Positions 32,103 through 42,834 of a stretch of 64,000 nt of DNA are shown here, in pieces. Both the position numbers and the translations under genes were made by a program. Source of the stretch: Coix lacryma-jobi var. lacryma-jobi (Eukaryota > Streptophyta > Magnoliopsida > Poales > Poaceae); contig VDCT01000090.1 in assembly GCA_009763385.1 (NCBI GenBank), forward strand, positions 248,001 through 312,000, in the 5' to 3' direction. The notes below the pieces were generated by a model. The model saw nothing but the letters and a program-made list of their open reading frames with translations, was not told where the DNA came from and ran no database searches. The stretch's first letter is position 1. Every line of letters starts with the position of its first letter.

Positions 32103-33050
32103 CCTGGAAGCTGAGGCAGGTGGAGTGTAGCGGGGACGGGCGGAGCTGCCGGAGGACTGTCCCTGGAACGTCATCTTCCTCTTGCGATCTGCATCGAGGT
32201 CCTTCCGTTCCTTCTCCACCGCGAAGGCACGGTCAACCAGCTTCTGAAATGAGGAATACTCATTTGAAGCTAGGGCATAGCGGAGTCCTGGGTTAAGCTC
32301 ATGCCTGAAGCAGATAACAATTTTATTATTTATCAGGCAGCAAAAGGAATGAACAAGGGTGTATGAAGAATTTATTAATATTAAAGAATGACAGAGATCT
32401 TGCCTGAAACACTCCTGCTTCTTATCGTCCGTGTCCACGTCATCTGGGGCGTAACGGGACAGCTGGCTGAACTGCGTGAGATACTCACGCACTGTCATCG
32501 CGCCCTGCCTGAGGTCCTGAAACTCTCGGCGCTTCACCCTGATCTCGCCGAAAGGGACGTACTGGTCGCGGAATGCCTTACGGAAATCCTCCCAAGTGAT
32601 CGAGTTGGCGTCCGCATGAGCTGCGGTGTAGGCAGTCCACCAGTTCTTTGCCGGGCCCTGAAGCTGGTGCGCGGCGTAGAGGGCCTTATCAAGGTCCCCG
32701 ACATGGGCAAGCTGCAACTTGTCTGTAATCGTCTCGAGCCAATCATCTGCATCCATTGGCTCTATGGCGTGGTGGAACACTGGAGGGCGCGTCGTCATGA
32801 AGCTCCTGAGAGTGTCATCCGGTCGGGGTGGCTGTGCAGCTCCTGCACCCTGAGCAGCCTGCGCCATCTGCTGCATGTGCTGCATCATCTGGGCCATGTT
32901 CTGCATCATCTGGTTCTGCACCTGGGCCATCTGGAGCGGGTCGTACGGAGGCGGAGGTGGAGGTGGATGAGGATGAGGCGGCTGGTTGCCACCTGTCCCG
33001 CTCCCGCCAGCGTTACCGACGTTACCCGCGCTGCTCCTGGTGTCAACCAT
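32103..33050 (-). pseudogene. Gag of chromovirus 1 with an intron-like insert
   Basis: ATG at 33050. N-terminal GNAGGSGTGGNQPPHPH, Met/Gln-rich helix (QMMQNMAQMMQHMQQMAQAAQ), then the retrotransposon Gag core: RPPVFHHAIEPMDADDWLETITDKL, AAHQLQGPAKNWWTAY, ITWEDFRKAFRDQYVPFGEI, RRQEF-like DLRQGAMTVREYLTQFSQLSRYAPDDV. At ECFR..HELNPGLRYAL the usual sequence is interrupted by 99 in-frame nucleotides (32305-32403) that look like an intron. The frame then continues to RKRKMTFQGQ and is cut by Cassandra. Confidence 0.9.
32305..32403 (-). other. 99-nt GC-AG intron-like insert in gag
   Basis: On the minus strand TTTCAG|GCAAGA begins it and CTGCTTCAG|GC ends it. It is AT-rich and has a pyrimidine-rich 3' part and a CTGAT branch-like motif. 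Excision restores CFRHELNPG. It is flanked by the 8 bp direct repeat TTCAGGCA (plus strand 32302-32309, 32401-32408). Confidence 0.6.
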
Positions 33051-33430
33051 CTGTTACATTTTCCAGGAGTAAGAGTGAGATATGATAAATAGATATATAA
33101 CAACCCTGGTTTGGTTAATTAATTCGATTAGTAAAGCATTTTAACAAATGATGTCGCTGCAACCTGATGGTCGCAACACACCAACAATCATTACAAAGAA
33201 CCAAAACATTACATATGCACAAGTACATGTCATTCAACGACCTACGAGATCACATAATTATGGAGGGCTTCTTACGAGTTTGGAGGACCTACTTTTAAAC
33301 AAAATTTGAATTTTCAGCAGAGACAGGCTACAGAAGTGGGAAAAGAGGTCAGACTTTATAAAAATAGTTTTGTAAATTCGACGACTGACTAGGGTAGCGT
33401 CCTACGGTCAACACGGCTCCGATACCACTC
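33051..33430 (-). other. Leader and primer-binding site of chromovirus 1
   Basis: Non-coding leader between the 5' LTR and Gag. The primer site TGGTATCGGAGC lies at about 33417-33428, two or three bases inside the LTR edge; it differs from the usual TGGTATCAGAGC by one base. No extra ORF is present here, unlike in chromovirus 2. Confidence 0.8.
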
Positions 33431-36400
33431 TGTGACACCCCAATTTTAAGAACAAAATTGGAGCACAATATATGTATGCCAGGATCAATTTTCATACATA
33501 TATCCACATCATAGTAAATATCAAAACAATGCTTTATTAATAATATCGAACTTTATAACAAAAATGACCCTCGGGTCTGAAAGAAAAAGTACGGACTCTC
33601 ATGAAACTGACTCTAAAATAAACTCTGATGAAGATGCGGAAGATCTGGACTCCATCTCCACAGGAACGTCGACCGGGGGTAGCGCCATCCTAGTACAGGT
33701 CGTCAGGGTCGTAGCCTCCGTCTTCTGGATACTCCTGCTCCTCGTACGTGTAGTCTCCAGCGTCTGGGTGGGGTAGCAGGGGGGACAAAGAGGAAGGGTG
33801 AGTACATCGAAATGTACTCCGCAAGTGTAGGAAATATATGCTTATGAGGCTGATAACAAGGGTAGGCTGACTCTGCTTGACTCAAGCGCCTAAAGCAACA
33901 CATCCTATTAAAATCCTATTTCCTATGCACCTATTTACTAGGTTATAACCACAGACTCTGTAGAAAAGTAACAACACTCGGAGTCGCACCGAGCAAGACC
34001 ACACTTGGAGTCGCACCAAGTAACCAACACTTGGAGTCACACCAAGTATCCATACCTGAAGTCCATCAGGCAACCGCACCTGAAGTCCATCAGATGACCC
34101 GAACCCAAAACCAACCAGTAACCAACTAATCTCGAAGAAGTCCAAGCCGCTCGTGACCGTGAGCATGGCTGATATATCAGTTTTACACTCTGCAGAGGTT
34201 GCACATCGTTACCCATGAGTCGTGCAGATCCCGTCACGCTAAACACTGCCAAGGTGCTTAGCAGGTTGCACTGCAAGGCCTTTACAAAGCCCCTCCAAGC
34301 CTGTGTTACACGTACTCTAAGGTTTCTCCCCTGTCCATAAGTCAACGACCCCAAGGGACCCCTCTTGAGCCACTAAACAAACCCCGTGTAGCATGACTTA
34401 GAGGAAACTAATTAATTAGCCAGGTCCAGCCCATCCAGATCTCATGGTTGCGCTGTTAAGCCGGGTTACAGGCTTCGAGAAACGGGTCCTAGGGATCCAG
34501 GCAGGATATGTCTAGCACGATCCCCGAACCAAAAACCAAAAGCAGCTGCCGAGTCCCACGGCACAAAACCACCAATACGGGTCCATCCTGCCGGATTTAC
34601 CTAATAACCATGTTACTACAAAATTACCATGTCCACATTCGTTTCATAAATCATTAATCAAGATTATAAACATTTTAACTCCCATCCCAACCATGACTGC
34701 AGGGCTAAGCAAGACACCTACCCGAACATCCCAAAACAGGCGACAAGGAAAATAGAGCAAGATCTAGTAAACCATAATATAGGATTCAAATTTGACATTG
34801 CATGCATCTACTAGATCTAAACTACTCTAATACCAAAAGTAAAATAAAGTAGGTGCAAGATGTTCAAGAACACTTGCCTTCGGACTGGGTCGAATCAACT
34901 GGGTCGCAAGGATGGTCTGGAGCGTCCTCGAATTCCGCACTCTCTGGCCCAATCAACATACATGGCACAATACATAGAAATAAATAACAGTACAACAAAC
35001 AGTATGAAAACAATAAACTAATAGATCTACTGCGTAGAGAACGAAATTATGAAACTAACGCAAGTTGAACGGGTCGAATCGGAGTTAGAACGCAAAAGTT
35101 ATAAGCGTTTGAATCTGAGTGGCAGTTCTGTAAATAGATTGAACTCATTTTCGTATTCTAAATAAATAAAATCTGAATTTAAAAGACACTTGGACCGGGC
35201 CTCATTTATCCGAAAAAGGAGGGGTTAGATCAGAAGAATTCGCAGACTCAGCGCACATGGCGACTGGATCGCGGGTTGATTACGAAAAGGGTAGAGGACT
35301 CTTTAGCAAAAGCGCGCGCGAAGGGGTATGGTCTCTTGTCAGCCGTCGATCTGGCAATGGACGGCACAGATTAGAACTAGAGAGAGAAGGGATCAGGGCG
35401 CGGCTGCTGACCCGGATCCACGTGGCCGGCCGTGATTGGCAAGGCGTGCCAGGTGTCCCGTGGACTGGCTGACGCGGTTCTCGCGGACCGAGTCCCCGAC
35501 TCTGTGAGCCGGGTCCATACCGGTTCACGGTGCGTTCTAATCTGGGCCGCACATGTTTGATCGGATGGTGCAGCGAGGGTTCGGGGAAAAACAGTGGCCG
35601 CCGGTGGCACTACGCGCGGCGGCAACGAGCAGTGAGCGGCGGCGCCATAGCTTCCGCCAGGGAGAGCTTTGCCGGTGCGCGCGAACTAGCCCTACGGGCC
35701 ATACTTGACCGAACAAAACGTGCCAGGGGAGAGAGGGGAGGGAGACGAGCTCACCAGAGTGCGCCTCGCGGTCGGGGAGGGCTCGGGTGGCGCGTGCGTC
35801 GACGGCGGCGTCCTGGGCTCCCCGCTCCGGTGTTTCCCCCCTCCCGGTGACGCGGCGGAGCGAGAGGCAGTGCGGAGAAGATGGTGCAGCGCGTCGAGGT
35901 CGAGCGATGTCGATCGTCTCCTCGGAAACGGCAAGCGAGTGAGGGCGACTAGCTTGCGGCGTTCGGTGGTCGGTAATGGCGGCCGGAAGGGTGGCGCGGA
36001 GAGAGGGATCTGGCTCCGTGGAGAGGAAAGGGTTTGCGCGGCGGCGTAGGTGTCTCTACTTGTAGGCAGAGGGGCGGTGAAGGCGGCGTGCCCCTTTGCT
36101 GTTGCGCCGAGCCCGGAAGAAGCGAGCGCGCAGCGCCTAGGGCGGGCGAGTTCGGTGCGGGAGAGGCTCGTGCGTCTGGAGAGGTAAGGGAGGGAGCTGA
36201 CGCGTGGGAGCGGCTGGTGGAAGCGGAGGGCGCTGGTGGGCTGCCTGCCTGGCTGCGGCTTGGGCCGATTGCAACGGGGAGGAGCCAGCGGGTCGGGCTG
36301 ACTGCGGCCGCACAGAGCAGGCCGGGGGGGAAAAAGGAGGAACGGCCGTCGCGGCTGGGTCGAGAGGAGAAGTGAGGGAGGGGCCCAGGTGGGGAGTGAG

Positions 36401-36869
36401 GGGGAAACAGGCCGGCGTGGGTTGGAGACGAGGTGGGCCGCGGATGAGTGGCCTAGGCACTGGGCTGAGGGGAGATGAGGTCCAGTTAGCACTTTGCCTT
36501 TCTCCTTTTCTTTTCCAAGTTTTGCAAATCCTTTTTAAAAAAAAACAGATTTCAAACCCATTTCAAAATCAAATCAGTTTTGAAAACTTTTGAAAATATT
36601 TTCCCTAGGTTTTAGAAATAAAATTTGAGTTTAAATTTTGGAAAACTTTCATAACTATTTTATTCTTTTTTTTTCTAAATAGAATAAATTCGATACGCCC
36701 TATACGGGTTTAATAAATTTATTTACCACACAATAAAAAACATGCAATGGCATGAATGCAACATGAAAATGATAAATAAATTTTATTTTCCTCCTCTAAT
36801 AAACTAGCCAACCTATTTAGTTTCTAAATTCTTGAATTAAATTGGGGAAAATTAAATCAGGGTGTTACA
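33431..36869 (-). repeat. 5' LTR of chromovirus 1
   Basis: 3,439 bp, nearly identical to 24217-27653. Differences are mostly single transitions. Contains the paired hairpin (33800-33819) and hairpin array (33977-34096). Confidence 0.95.
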
Positions 36870-38144
36870 TGCTCCTACCATCAAGACCTTGATGAAGAGG
36901 AAAGTCTCCAATATCCCAAATGATCAGACCCTTAGCACTTTCGTAAAGGAAGCTGGCTCCTCCGAGAAACAGATAACTGACAAGCCAACTGCTAAGGTTG
37001 TATCCAAAAAGAAGAAGAGAGACACCTCTGACAATAGCCAATCCTTGATCAAAAATGCCAATACAGAGGTAATAAAAATCTGTCTCTTCTTGTTATCATC
37101 ACCAAGTCTGTAACTCTTTCTGTCTTTTGATTTCCAGGAGCAGATTGATACTCAGAATGTTAAGTTACCTCAGGAGTAGGTTGATACTCAAAATGTTGAG
37201 TCTGAAATGCTCCCTCTTCCTGACAATGATCAAGAGTCTCCTCAACCAGGTATGCCTTATAGCCGATAACTGCATTTTCCTTGGTGGATGACCTTGAATG
37301 ATGAAGATTTCTTTCAGATGCACTTCCTGAGCCCTCTTCAATTATCCCTGAGCTTCAAATCATCTCATCCGACCAGGTGCTTTAAACAACACCACTTCTC
37401 CTTTCAACATCTCCTTATCTGTGATTACTTATACATCTATATGTGCAGGAGCAAGGAGAGCCTTCTTCCCCTATCATCCCTTTTAACTTGAAAGATTACA
37501 TGGACGAAGAGGAAACTTCTGCACCTAAATCCCTGAGAGATCTATCTGAAGAAGTCAAGACTCGGCTTCAAACACTAATCCCCTTTCTAGAACTCAACAT
37601 AACCGACTTGGTGCAGGACGCAAAGGGAATTAGGGACATCTTTGATCTGATCAAGGACAATATACCAGAAGACCTAAAAGAAACTTTATCTTCTGTTGCT
37701 CATATAGAATTCCTTGGATTAAAGCTCTTCAAGGCCAAAGCCAAACTCAGGGCACGTGAAGCTCAAGTACACCTGCCAGCCCATGAGCAACATTGCATTT
37801 CCGACATGGTTGCTACAAACGACACCATAGATCAACTAAATTCAGATTCCATTGTCCTTATCGGCAACCTGTCATCTCTAGAAGCCGAAAGGGATCAGTT
37901 GCTGAGTAGGCTTTAAGTTATCGATGAATAGACCAAGTTGAAGAAAGATAGCCTGGAGAACATTCCTGTTGCTCTTCGTGAACAAAAGAAAAAGATAGCA
38001 CTTCTTCATGGTGAGCTCTAGGATGTCAAAGCCAAGAAGAAACCAATCCCATGTTCCATCGAAGAAGATCAGAAAGAGATTGACAAAATAAATGCCATCC
38101 GCTTAAATGCCTTGAATATATTGAAATTTGTATTGAACATGTAA
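36870..38144 (+). pseudogene. PMD antisense gene, C-terminal exons
   Basis: Continues the exon broken at 24216: APTIKTLMKRKVSN..., a lysine-rich nuclear-signal-like SKKKKRDTSD, then donor at about 37068. Short exons follow with clear splice signals: about 37138-37250 (contains a duplicated QID/VDTQNV unit and a stop), 37318-37376 (ALPEPSSIIPELQIISSDQ), and a long last exon from 37449, acceptor TGTGCAG. The last exon encodes a long predicted coiled coil (KAKAKLRAREAQVH, SLEAERDQLLSRL), with stops at 37914 and 37930 and an end near 38144. The gene is multi-exon and decayed. The SIRE element lies 27 bases further on. Confidence 0.65.
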
Positions 38145-38589
38145 TTCTGTTTATCTGTAATCCTTGGTTCTGAAGGACCGAGAATGCAATATCAAGGCAA
38201 CCAGAGGGGGGGTGAATGGGAGCTAAAAAATTTCTCTCGAAACTTTGGCCTTTTGTTCCCAAAATCAACCCCAAAAGCTTCGATCGAAACCGTGATGCCC
38301 ACGACCTTTGGAAGAGGGTGGATGATCCCAAGGATCACAGCGAGGCACCACAAAGCGATAGCAATCAAAACGCCAAAAGTACCGGCACAAGTTCGACTCT
38401 TAAAAACCAAGTCCTGAATGTAGATAGACGGCTACGTCAAGAAATCCCCAAATACCGATGCTAACAAGTGGCAAAGATACCTGGAGAGGTTCCTTGGTCA
38501 ACTCTAGTGCCAAACGAGAAGTCCGAAAACCAAGCGAAGAAGCCGGGAGAGCAAACGAGCTAAACCGGAGGCTTCAGCCAAATCCCGGA

Positions 38590-38830
38590 CTATCCGGCCC
38601 TGAGGTCCCGGACTGTCCGCGGCTACTGCGGACTATCCGCCAGCCGATCCCGGACTGTCCGCCGGCTAAAAACGCAAAACAGCACAGCTGCTGCAAGTCC
38701 CCTGGACAGTCCCGGACTGACCAGGGTTTATACCGCCGGACTGTCCGCCAGTCAACCGAGACCCAAACAACAGAGACTTGCGGCCACTGCTCTGGCCAGG
38801 TCCCCGACGCGCGGACTGTCCGCGGGAGGA
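38590..38830. repeat. Cluster of CGGACTGTCCG palindromes
   Basis: The near-perfect palindrome GCGGACTGTCCGC or variants recur about eight times. The partner LTR has them at about 61318-61580. They occupy the place taken by ACCGGACGC motifs in subfamily A LTRs. Confidence 0.75.
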
Positions 38831-39637
38831 ACGCGGACTTTCCGTGACCTCCCAGTGAGGGCGATTTCGGTCGCCCCTCACACAACACTTCCCAAATCCG
38901 AATCAACACTCAATCCCACGTTCCCAAACATGGAGAAGATGATCACGAGGTAGTTAGGAAACTATCCCCAAGAAATCATCCGCTCAAATCAACTCAAACA
39001 TCGGGAAATCGAAAGGGGAGGACTATGAACGAAAAAGTGCCACGAAAACGAAATCAACCCGATCTACTTGTTCGTGAGGAGTTAGATGAATTCCTTCGGT
39101 GGAAATGATCTCCTCAATATAAAGAACAAGTTGATTCAAACGGATTTCGCAAAGACGCAGTAGAGAGGGAGATCGAGTGACGGGAAAATCGCGGAGAAAC
39201 GAAGAACGCAAAGAACACGAACAAAACGCGAATCAAGTCATCGATCTGCAATTGTGTGGCTACCACACGCTACAACAGTGTGATTATGGTCTCACTTCCA
39301 CAAAATCTCCTGTACACAGAGGTATGGTTCTCTGCGGATCTCAGCTAGCTACAGCAGGGGATTGGGAGAGCAGGAAACCCTAGAAGCAAAGAGCAAATGA
39401 CTGAGATACTAGGGGAGGAGGGTGTCTCCCTCTACTTATCCTAATTCTAATTCCTACTCTACCCCTCTCTAATTACAAAGCGAACCAGCTAAACCCTAGG
39501 GTTATTCTGCACCAACTCGAGGATGCTGGTGATCCGACGGCCACGCCCGCACAACTGGTAGCGTTGCCTCGACACAACCTCACCGATTGCCGCCACGTGC
39601 CGCCACCGCTCCGCTCGTCCTTTTCACGGACTTCACC

Positions 39638-39862
39638 CCCGGTTTTGAGGCCCAAACCGGGAAACCAGCCTTCACGACCAACCCCTGGTTTTGAGGCCCA
39701 AGCCGGGAAACCAGCCGACCGTAGCCTGAGTTTTGTGGCCCAAACTCAGCAAACCCGTAGCACCCAGGTTTTGAGGCCCAAACCTGGAAACCGTTCTCAG
39801 CCCGAGTTTTGTGGCCCAAACTCGGAAATCATCAGCGTCCAGGTTTTGAGGCCCAAACCTGG
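39638..39862. repeat. Tandem hairpin array in SIRE 3' LTR
   Basis: Six units of 24 bp: stems CCCGGTTT/AAACCGGG, CCTGGTTT/AAGCCGGG (wobble), CTGAGTTT/AAACTCAG, CCAGGTTT/AAACCTGG, CCGAGTTT/AAACTCGG, CCAGGTTT/AAACCTGG, with loops TGAGGCCC or TGTGGCCC. A larger seventh inverted repeat follows (CTCAGTGGTT ... AACCAC..ACTGAG, about 39873-39909). Confidence 0.88.
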
Positions 39863-40251
39863 AAACCGTCCACTCAGTGGTTTTTCTGTGGCTCAACCAC
39901 CAAACTGAGCCGTAGAGGGGATGCACCGCCCGTGCACCCCGTCCACCGACACATGTCCCCAGGTCCTCGACCCAAGCAACACCGTGCCCGCAAGTCTTCG
40001 CTCGTCGCTGTCCCAGGCTGTCAGCCACCACATCTGATCCTCGGGCCACCGGTCCCTCAGTCCAAGCCTTACGTCCGCCCTTCGCCACTCTCGGTCCATC
40101 GGCACAGCACGTCTCTACTTGACCTTCACCTTGCCTCTGATCACTGTATCCGTGCTCGACACCTGCACAACACAAGCCAAAGAACATGCGCATTATCCCA
40201 GTTGACAATCACTCATCACTTAGAGACTTGGCATACACCCATGTATCCGCA

Positions 40252-41830
40252 ATCTCCCCCTTGATGAGTGCATTGTCAACTACCAACACAAATCATAATG
40301 GAAACACAAGAAGGAAGGAAGAAAAAGAGAGAGAACTCAACCAAGTGACCCAAAAGCATGTCAAAGCCAAAAAAGGTCAAGTGGAAGGAGCAAAACAACT
40401 TGGTTCCCAAAGACATGGGCAACGGCTCGACGCAACCAAGCAAAGCAAAACTAGCCCTCAAGAAGAGGTAGAACAGGCTCAACACCGCTAGCGAGAAAAC
40501 TTGATACCAATTGAAGGATCAACTGAAATTCAAGCAAACCAGAGCTAGCCCTCAAGAAGAGGCAGAACGGGCTCTACACCACTAGCGAAACAACTCGATA
40601 CAAACTGTTACCAACTCAAAATCAAAAGAGTTCGATACCAATTGAAGAGCTGAAAAGGAGCTGAAAATGTTTGCTAGTCCCTCAAGAAAGAGGCAAAGGC
40701 TGAACACAACTAGCAAACTCCCCCTCAACTAGTGCACACAACCCAGGGAACTCATGATTTGTCAATATTTTCCCCCCCTTAGTTGAAAATGCATCATCAA
40801 TCAAATGTGCACACGCACTCAAATGTCTCCCCCTGGACAGAATATCTCCCTCCAAATATGCATATGAGTAAAAATGCAAGTTAGTAGCTTCAGAAAGAGA
40901 ATCAAGAGAGTGCAAGGATGCTCTACACAGTTCTGATCCGATGACTCAACAACATCTATAAGAAGCTAGCAAAGGCTCAAACTGATCACCAGATACGAAA
41001 TATGAATATGAGAGCAAAAGAGCAGTTTTCAGCAAAAAAGGGTTCACCATCAAAATAGCACTAAGTATGTGAAGACAGGAAATCAGACAAGTGCTAAACA
41101 TGTATACAAGGTGAACTATCCCTAGCACAGTTCAATCATCATGCTATGGAATGAAACATAGACTTGTGTATGCAAAATTTTATCGGAGTTGCAGCGGTTA
41201 ATTTACACAAGGTCAAATTTTAGCATATGATTGCGAGAGGTTGAAAGCTTGTCATTGCCTAACTTTTCAACTGTACGAAGCCTATGCAGAAGCAATCAGA
41301 AGCTTAAAGCAACAGTTTCGGTCATACACTACACAACTCAAGTTTAACTCAAAGTAAAATGAGAAACAGTCTTGAAACTGTGATGTGCTGACAAGCAATC
41401 CCATCTCGATCTTTCCAAAATACTTGACTTGGTTCAGAATTTAAAGCAGAATATGAATATACCAAGCAAGTGAATGACTCAGAACTAGAGACATAGCAAC
41501 CTAGCATATATGAAAAGCACGAGTGAAATCTACACATCTTACACATGCTAGTTTCATATCTTAATGGTGAACATTTTCAGATTTTAGGTTTATTACACAA
41601 GTTCACCGTTCACAAAATGGCTCAGCTCACAACATGTATCAGTGATCAGAAAGAGCATAAGCTACAAGCATCATCATAAAGCATCGGAGCAAATACTATA
41701 CAAAGCATAATTACATTCTAAAGATTATATACATGAAGCTCTGAATGTAGATATGCAAGATGAAATGCAAAGATGCATGAAGAACCCAAATGAAAGACAC
41801 AAGGTCAGTTTATAATACAAATGCAAAGAT
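40252..41830 (-). other. Post-pol untranslated region and polypurine tract of SIRE copy B
   Basis: 1.58 kb between the end of pol and the 3' LTR. The polypurine tract AAGGGGGAGAT lies directly at the LTR edge (40252-40262). Other AGGGGGAG-like tracts occur at about 40720-40840. A triplicated block of about 110-130 bp at 40435-40735 includes copies of an LTR/primer-site-like motif. Some SIRE elements carry an envelope-like ORF here; I see none, only short frames. Confidence 0.75.
40503..40647 (-). repeat. Repeated LTR/primer-junction-like motifs downstream of pol
   Basis: GATACCAATTGAAG occurs at 40503-40516 and 40634-40647, with a degraded copy at about 40597 (GATACAAACTG). On the minus strand this is CTTCAATTGGTATC, the same 14 bases as the 5' LTR end plus start of the primer site (60897-60910). 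Confidence 0.7.
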
Positions 41831-42834
41831 GCAAAGATGAAAGGCTTGGTGAAAATATCAGCCAACTGATGATGAGTATCGATATGGCGAAGGTCGATAT
41901 GACCCTTCTCATAGTGGTCTCGCAGAAAATGAAAGCGCACATCAATGTGTTTGGTCTTAGAGTGCAGCACGGGGTTCTTAGCAACGCTAATCGCACTCGT
42001 GCTATCACATAGCAAAGGAACGCGAGAAAAGCTCAGACCAAAATCACGCAAAGTGGCCATCATCCAAAGCAACTGGGAACAGCAGCGGGCCGCAGCAACA
42101 TACTCAGCCTCCGTGGTAGACTCGGCGACTCTAGACTGCTTGCGAGAAGACTACGAAACAAGAGAAGAACCAATAAACTGGCAAGTCCCAGAAGTGGACT
42201 TGCGATCAATGCGACAACCAGCAAAATCAGCATCGGAATAACCGCAAAGAGAGAAGGTGGAGGAAGCAGAATACCAAATCCCAAATTCTGGAGTGAAGGA
42301 TAAGTACCTCATAATGCGCTTGACCGCCAGACGGTGCGAGGTGCGTGGCGACGACTGAAATCGCGCGCAAAGACACACCGCGAACTGAATGTCCGGGCGT
42401 GTCGCCGTCAGGTACAGCAGCGACCCGATCATACTCCGGTGCTCCTTCTGGTCCAACGCTTCTCCATCCACATCCGCATCCAGGGCCGTCGTGGTCGACA
42501 TGGGTGTTGGAAGAGGCTTGGCCTCACCCATATCGAACTTCTTCAAAATTTCCTTGGTATACTTACCCTGGTGCACGAACGTCCCTTCCCGGGATTGCTT
42601 GATTTGCAACCCGAGGAAAAACGTCAACTCGCCCATCATGCTCATCTCACATCCCTTGTGCATAGTGTCTGCAAACTTGGCAACCAAAGCGTGAGAAGAA
42701 CCACCAAAAATGATATCATCCACGTAAATCTGGACCAAGAGAGTATCATTGCCTTGCTTGAGGAGAAAAAGCGTTTTATCCACACATCCCATTTGAAAAC
42801 CCTTAGCAAGCAAAAAGGTTTTCAACCTATCATA
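41831..42834 (-). pseudogene. RT C-terminal part and RNase H of SIRE copy B
   Basis: The RT catalytic box IYVDDIIFGGSS lies near 42700-42740, then HKGCEMSMMGELTFFLGLQIKQ and SLLYLTATRPDIQFAVCLCARFQ. RNase H: YSDADFAGCRIDRKSTSGTCQFIGSSLVS, a TAG at about 42148-42150 (TGG in the parent), then TTEAEYVAAARCC, CDSTSAISVAKNP, HIDVRFHFLRDHYEKG and ADIFTKP (to about 41850). After this the end is replaced by unrelated codons, so the last few residues are lost. A TAG at 42832-42834 (A*YDRLKTF, TGG in copy A) splits RT. Confidence 0.85.

Larger units (their letters stand above)
24217..36869 (-). mobile_element. Tekay-like chromodomain Ty3/gypsy element (chromovirus 1)
   Basis: 12.65 kb on the minus strand, LTRs 24217-27653 and 33431-36869, perfect 5 bp target duplications TGCTC (24212-24216 and 36870-36874). 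The iMet-type primer site TGGTATCGGAGC and polypurine tract AAGGGGGGTAG are in place. The polyprotein holds Gag, CCHC, protease, RT, RNase H, integrase and a chromodomain, the chromovirus order; LTRs over 3 kb fit Tekay. The two LTRs differ at only a few tens of positions by eye over 3.4 kb, so the insertion is young. Three TAG stops and a Cassandra insertion interrupt the frame. Confidence 0.93.
38171..40251 (-). repeat. 3' LTR of SIRE copy B
   Basis: 2,081 bp; minus strand starts TGCGGATACATGG and ends GGTCCTTCA. It carries GCGGACTGTCCGC-type palindromes (about 38590-38830) and the tandem hairpin array (39638-39862). Confidence 0.94.

Noticed and set aside
39638..39862. Regular repeats and spacers resembling a CRISPR array
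   Set aside because: Eukaryotic LTR context, units of 24 bp with near-constant spacers, no cas genes. Better seen as a hairpin array.
40252..41830. Envelope-like ORF expected in some SIRE elements
   Set aside because: Only frames under 80 codons exist here, with no signal peptide or membrane pattern that fits.
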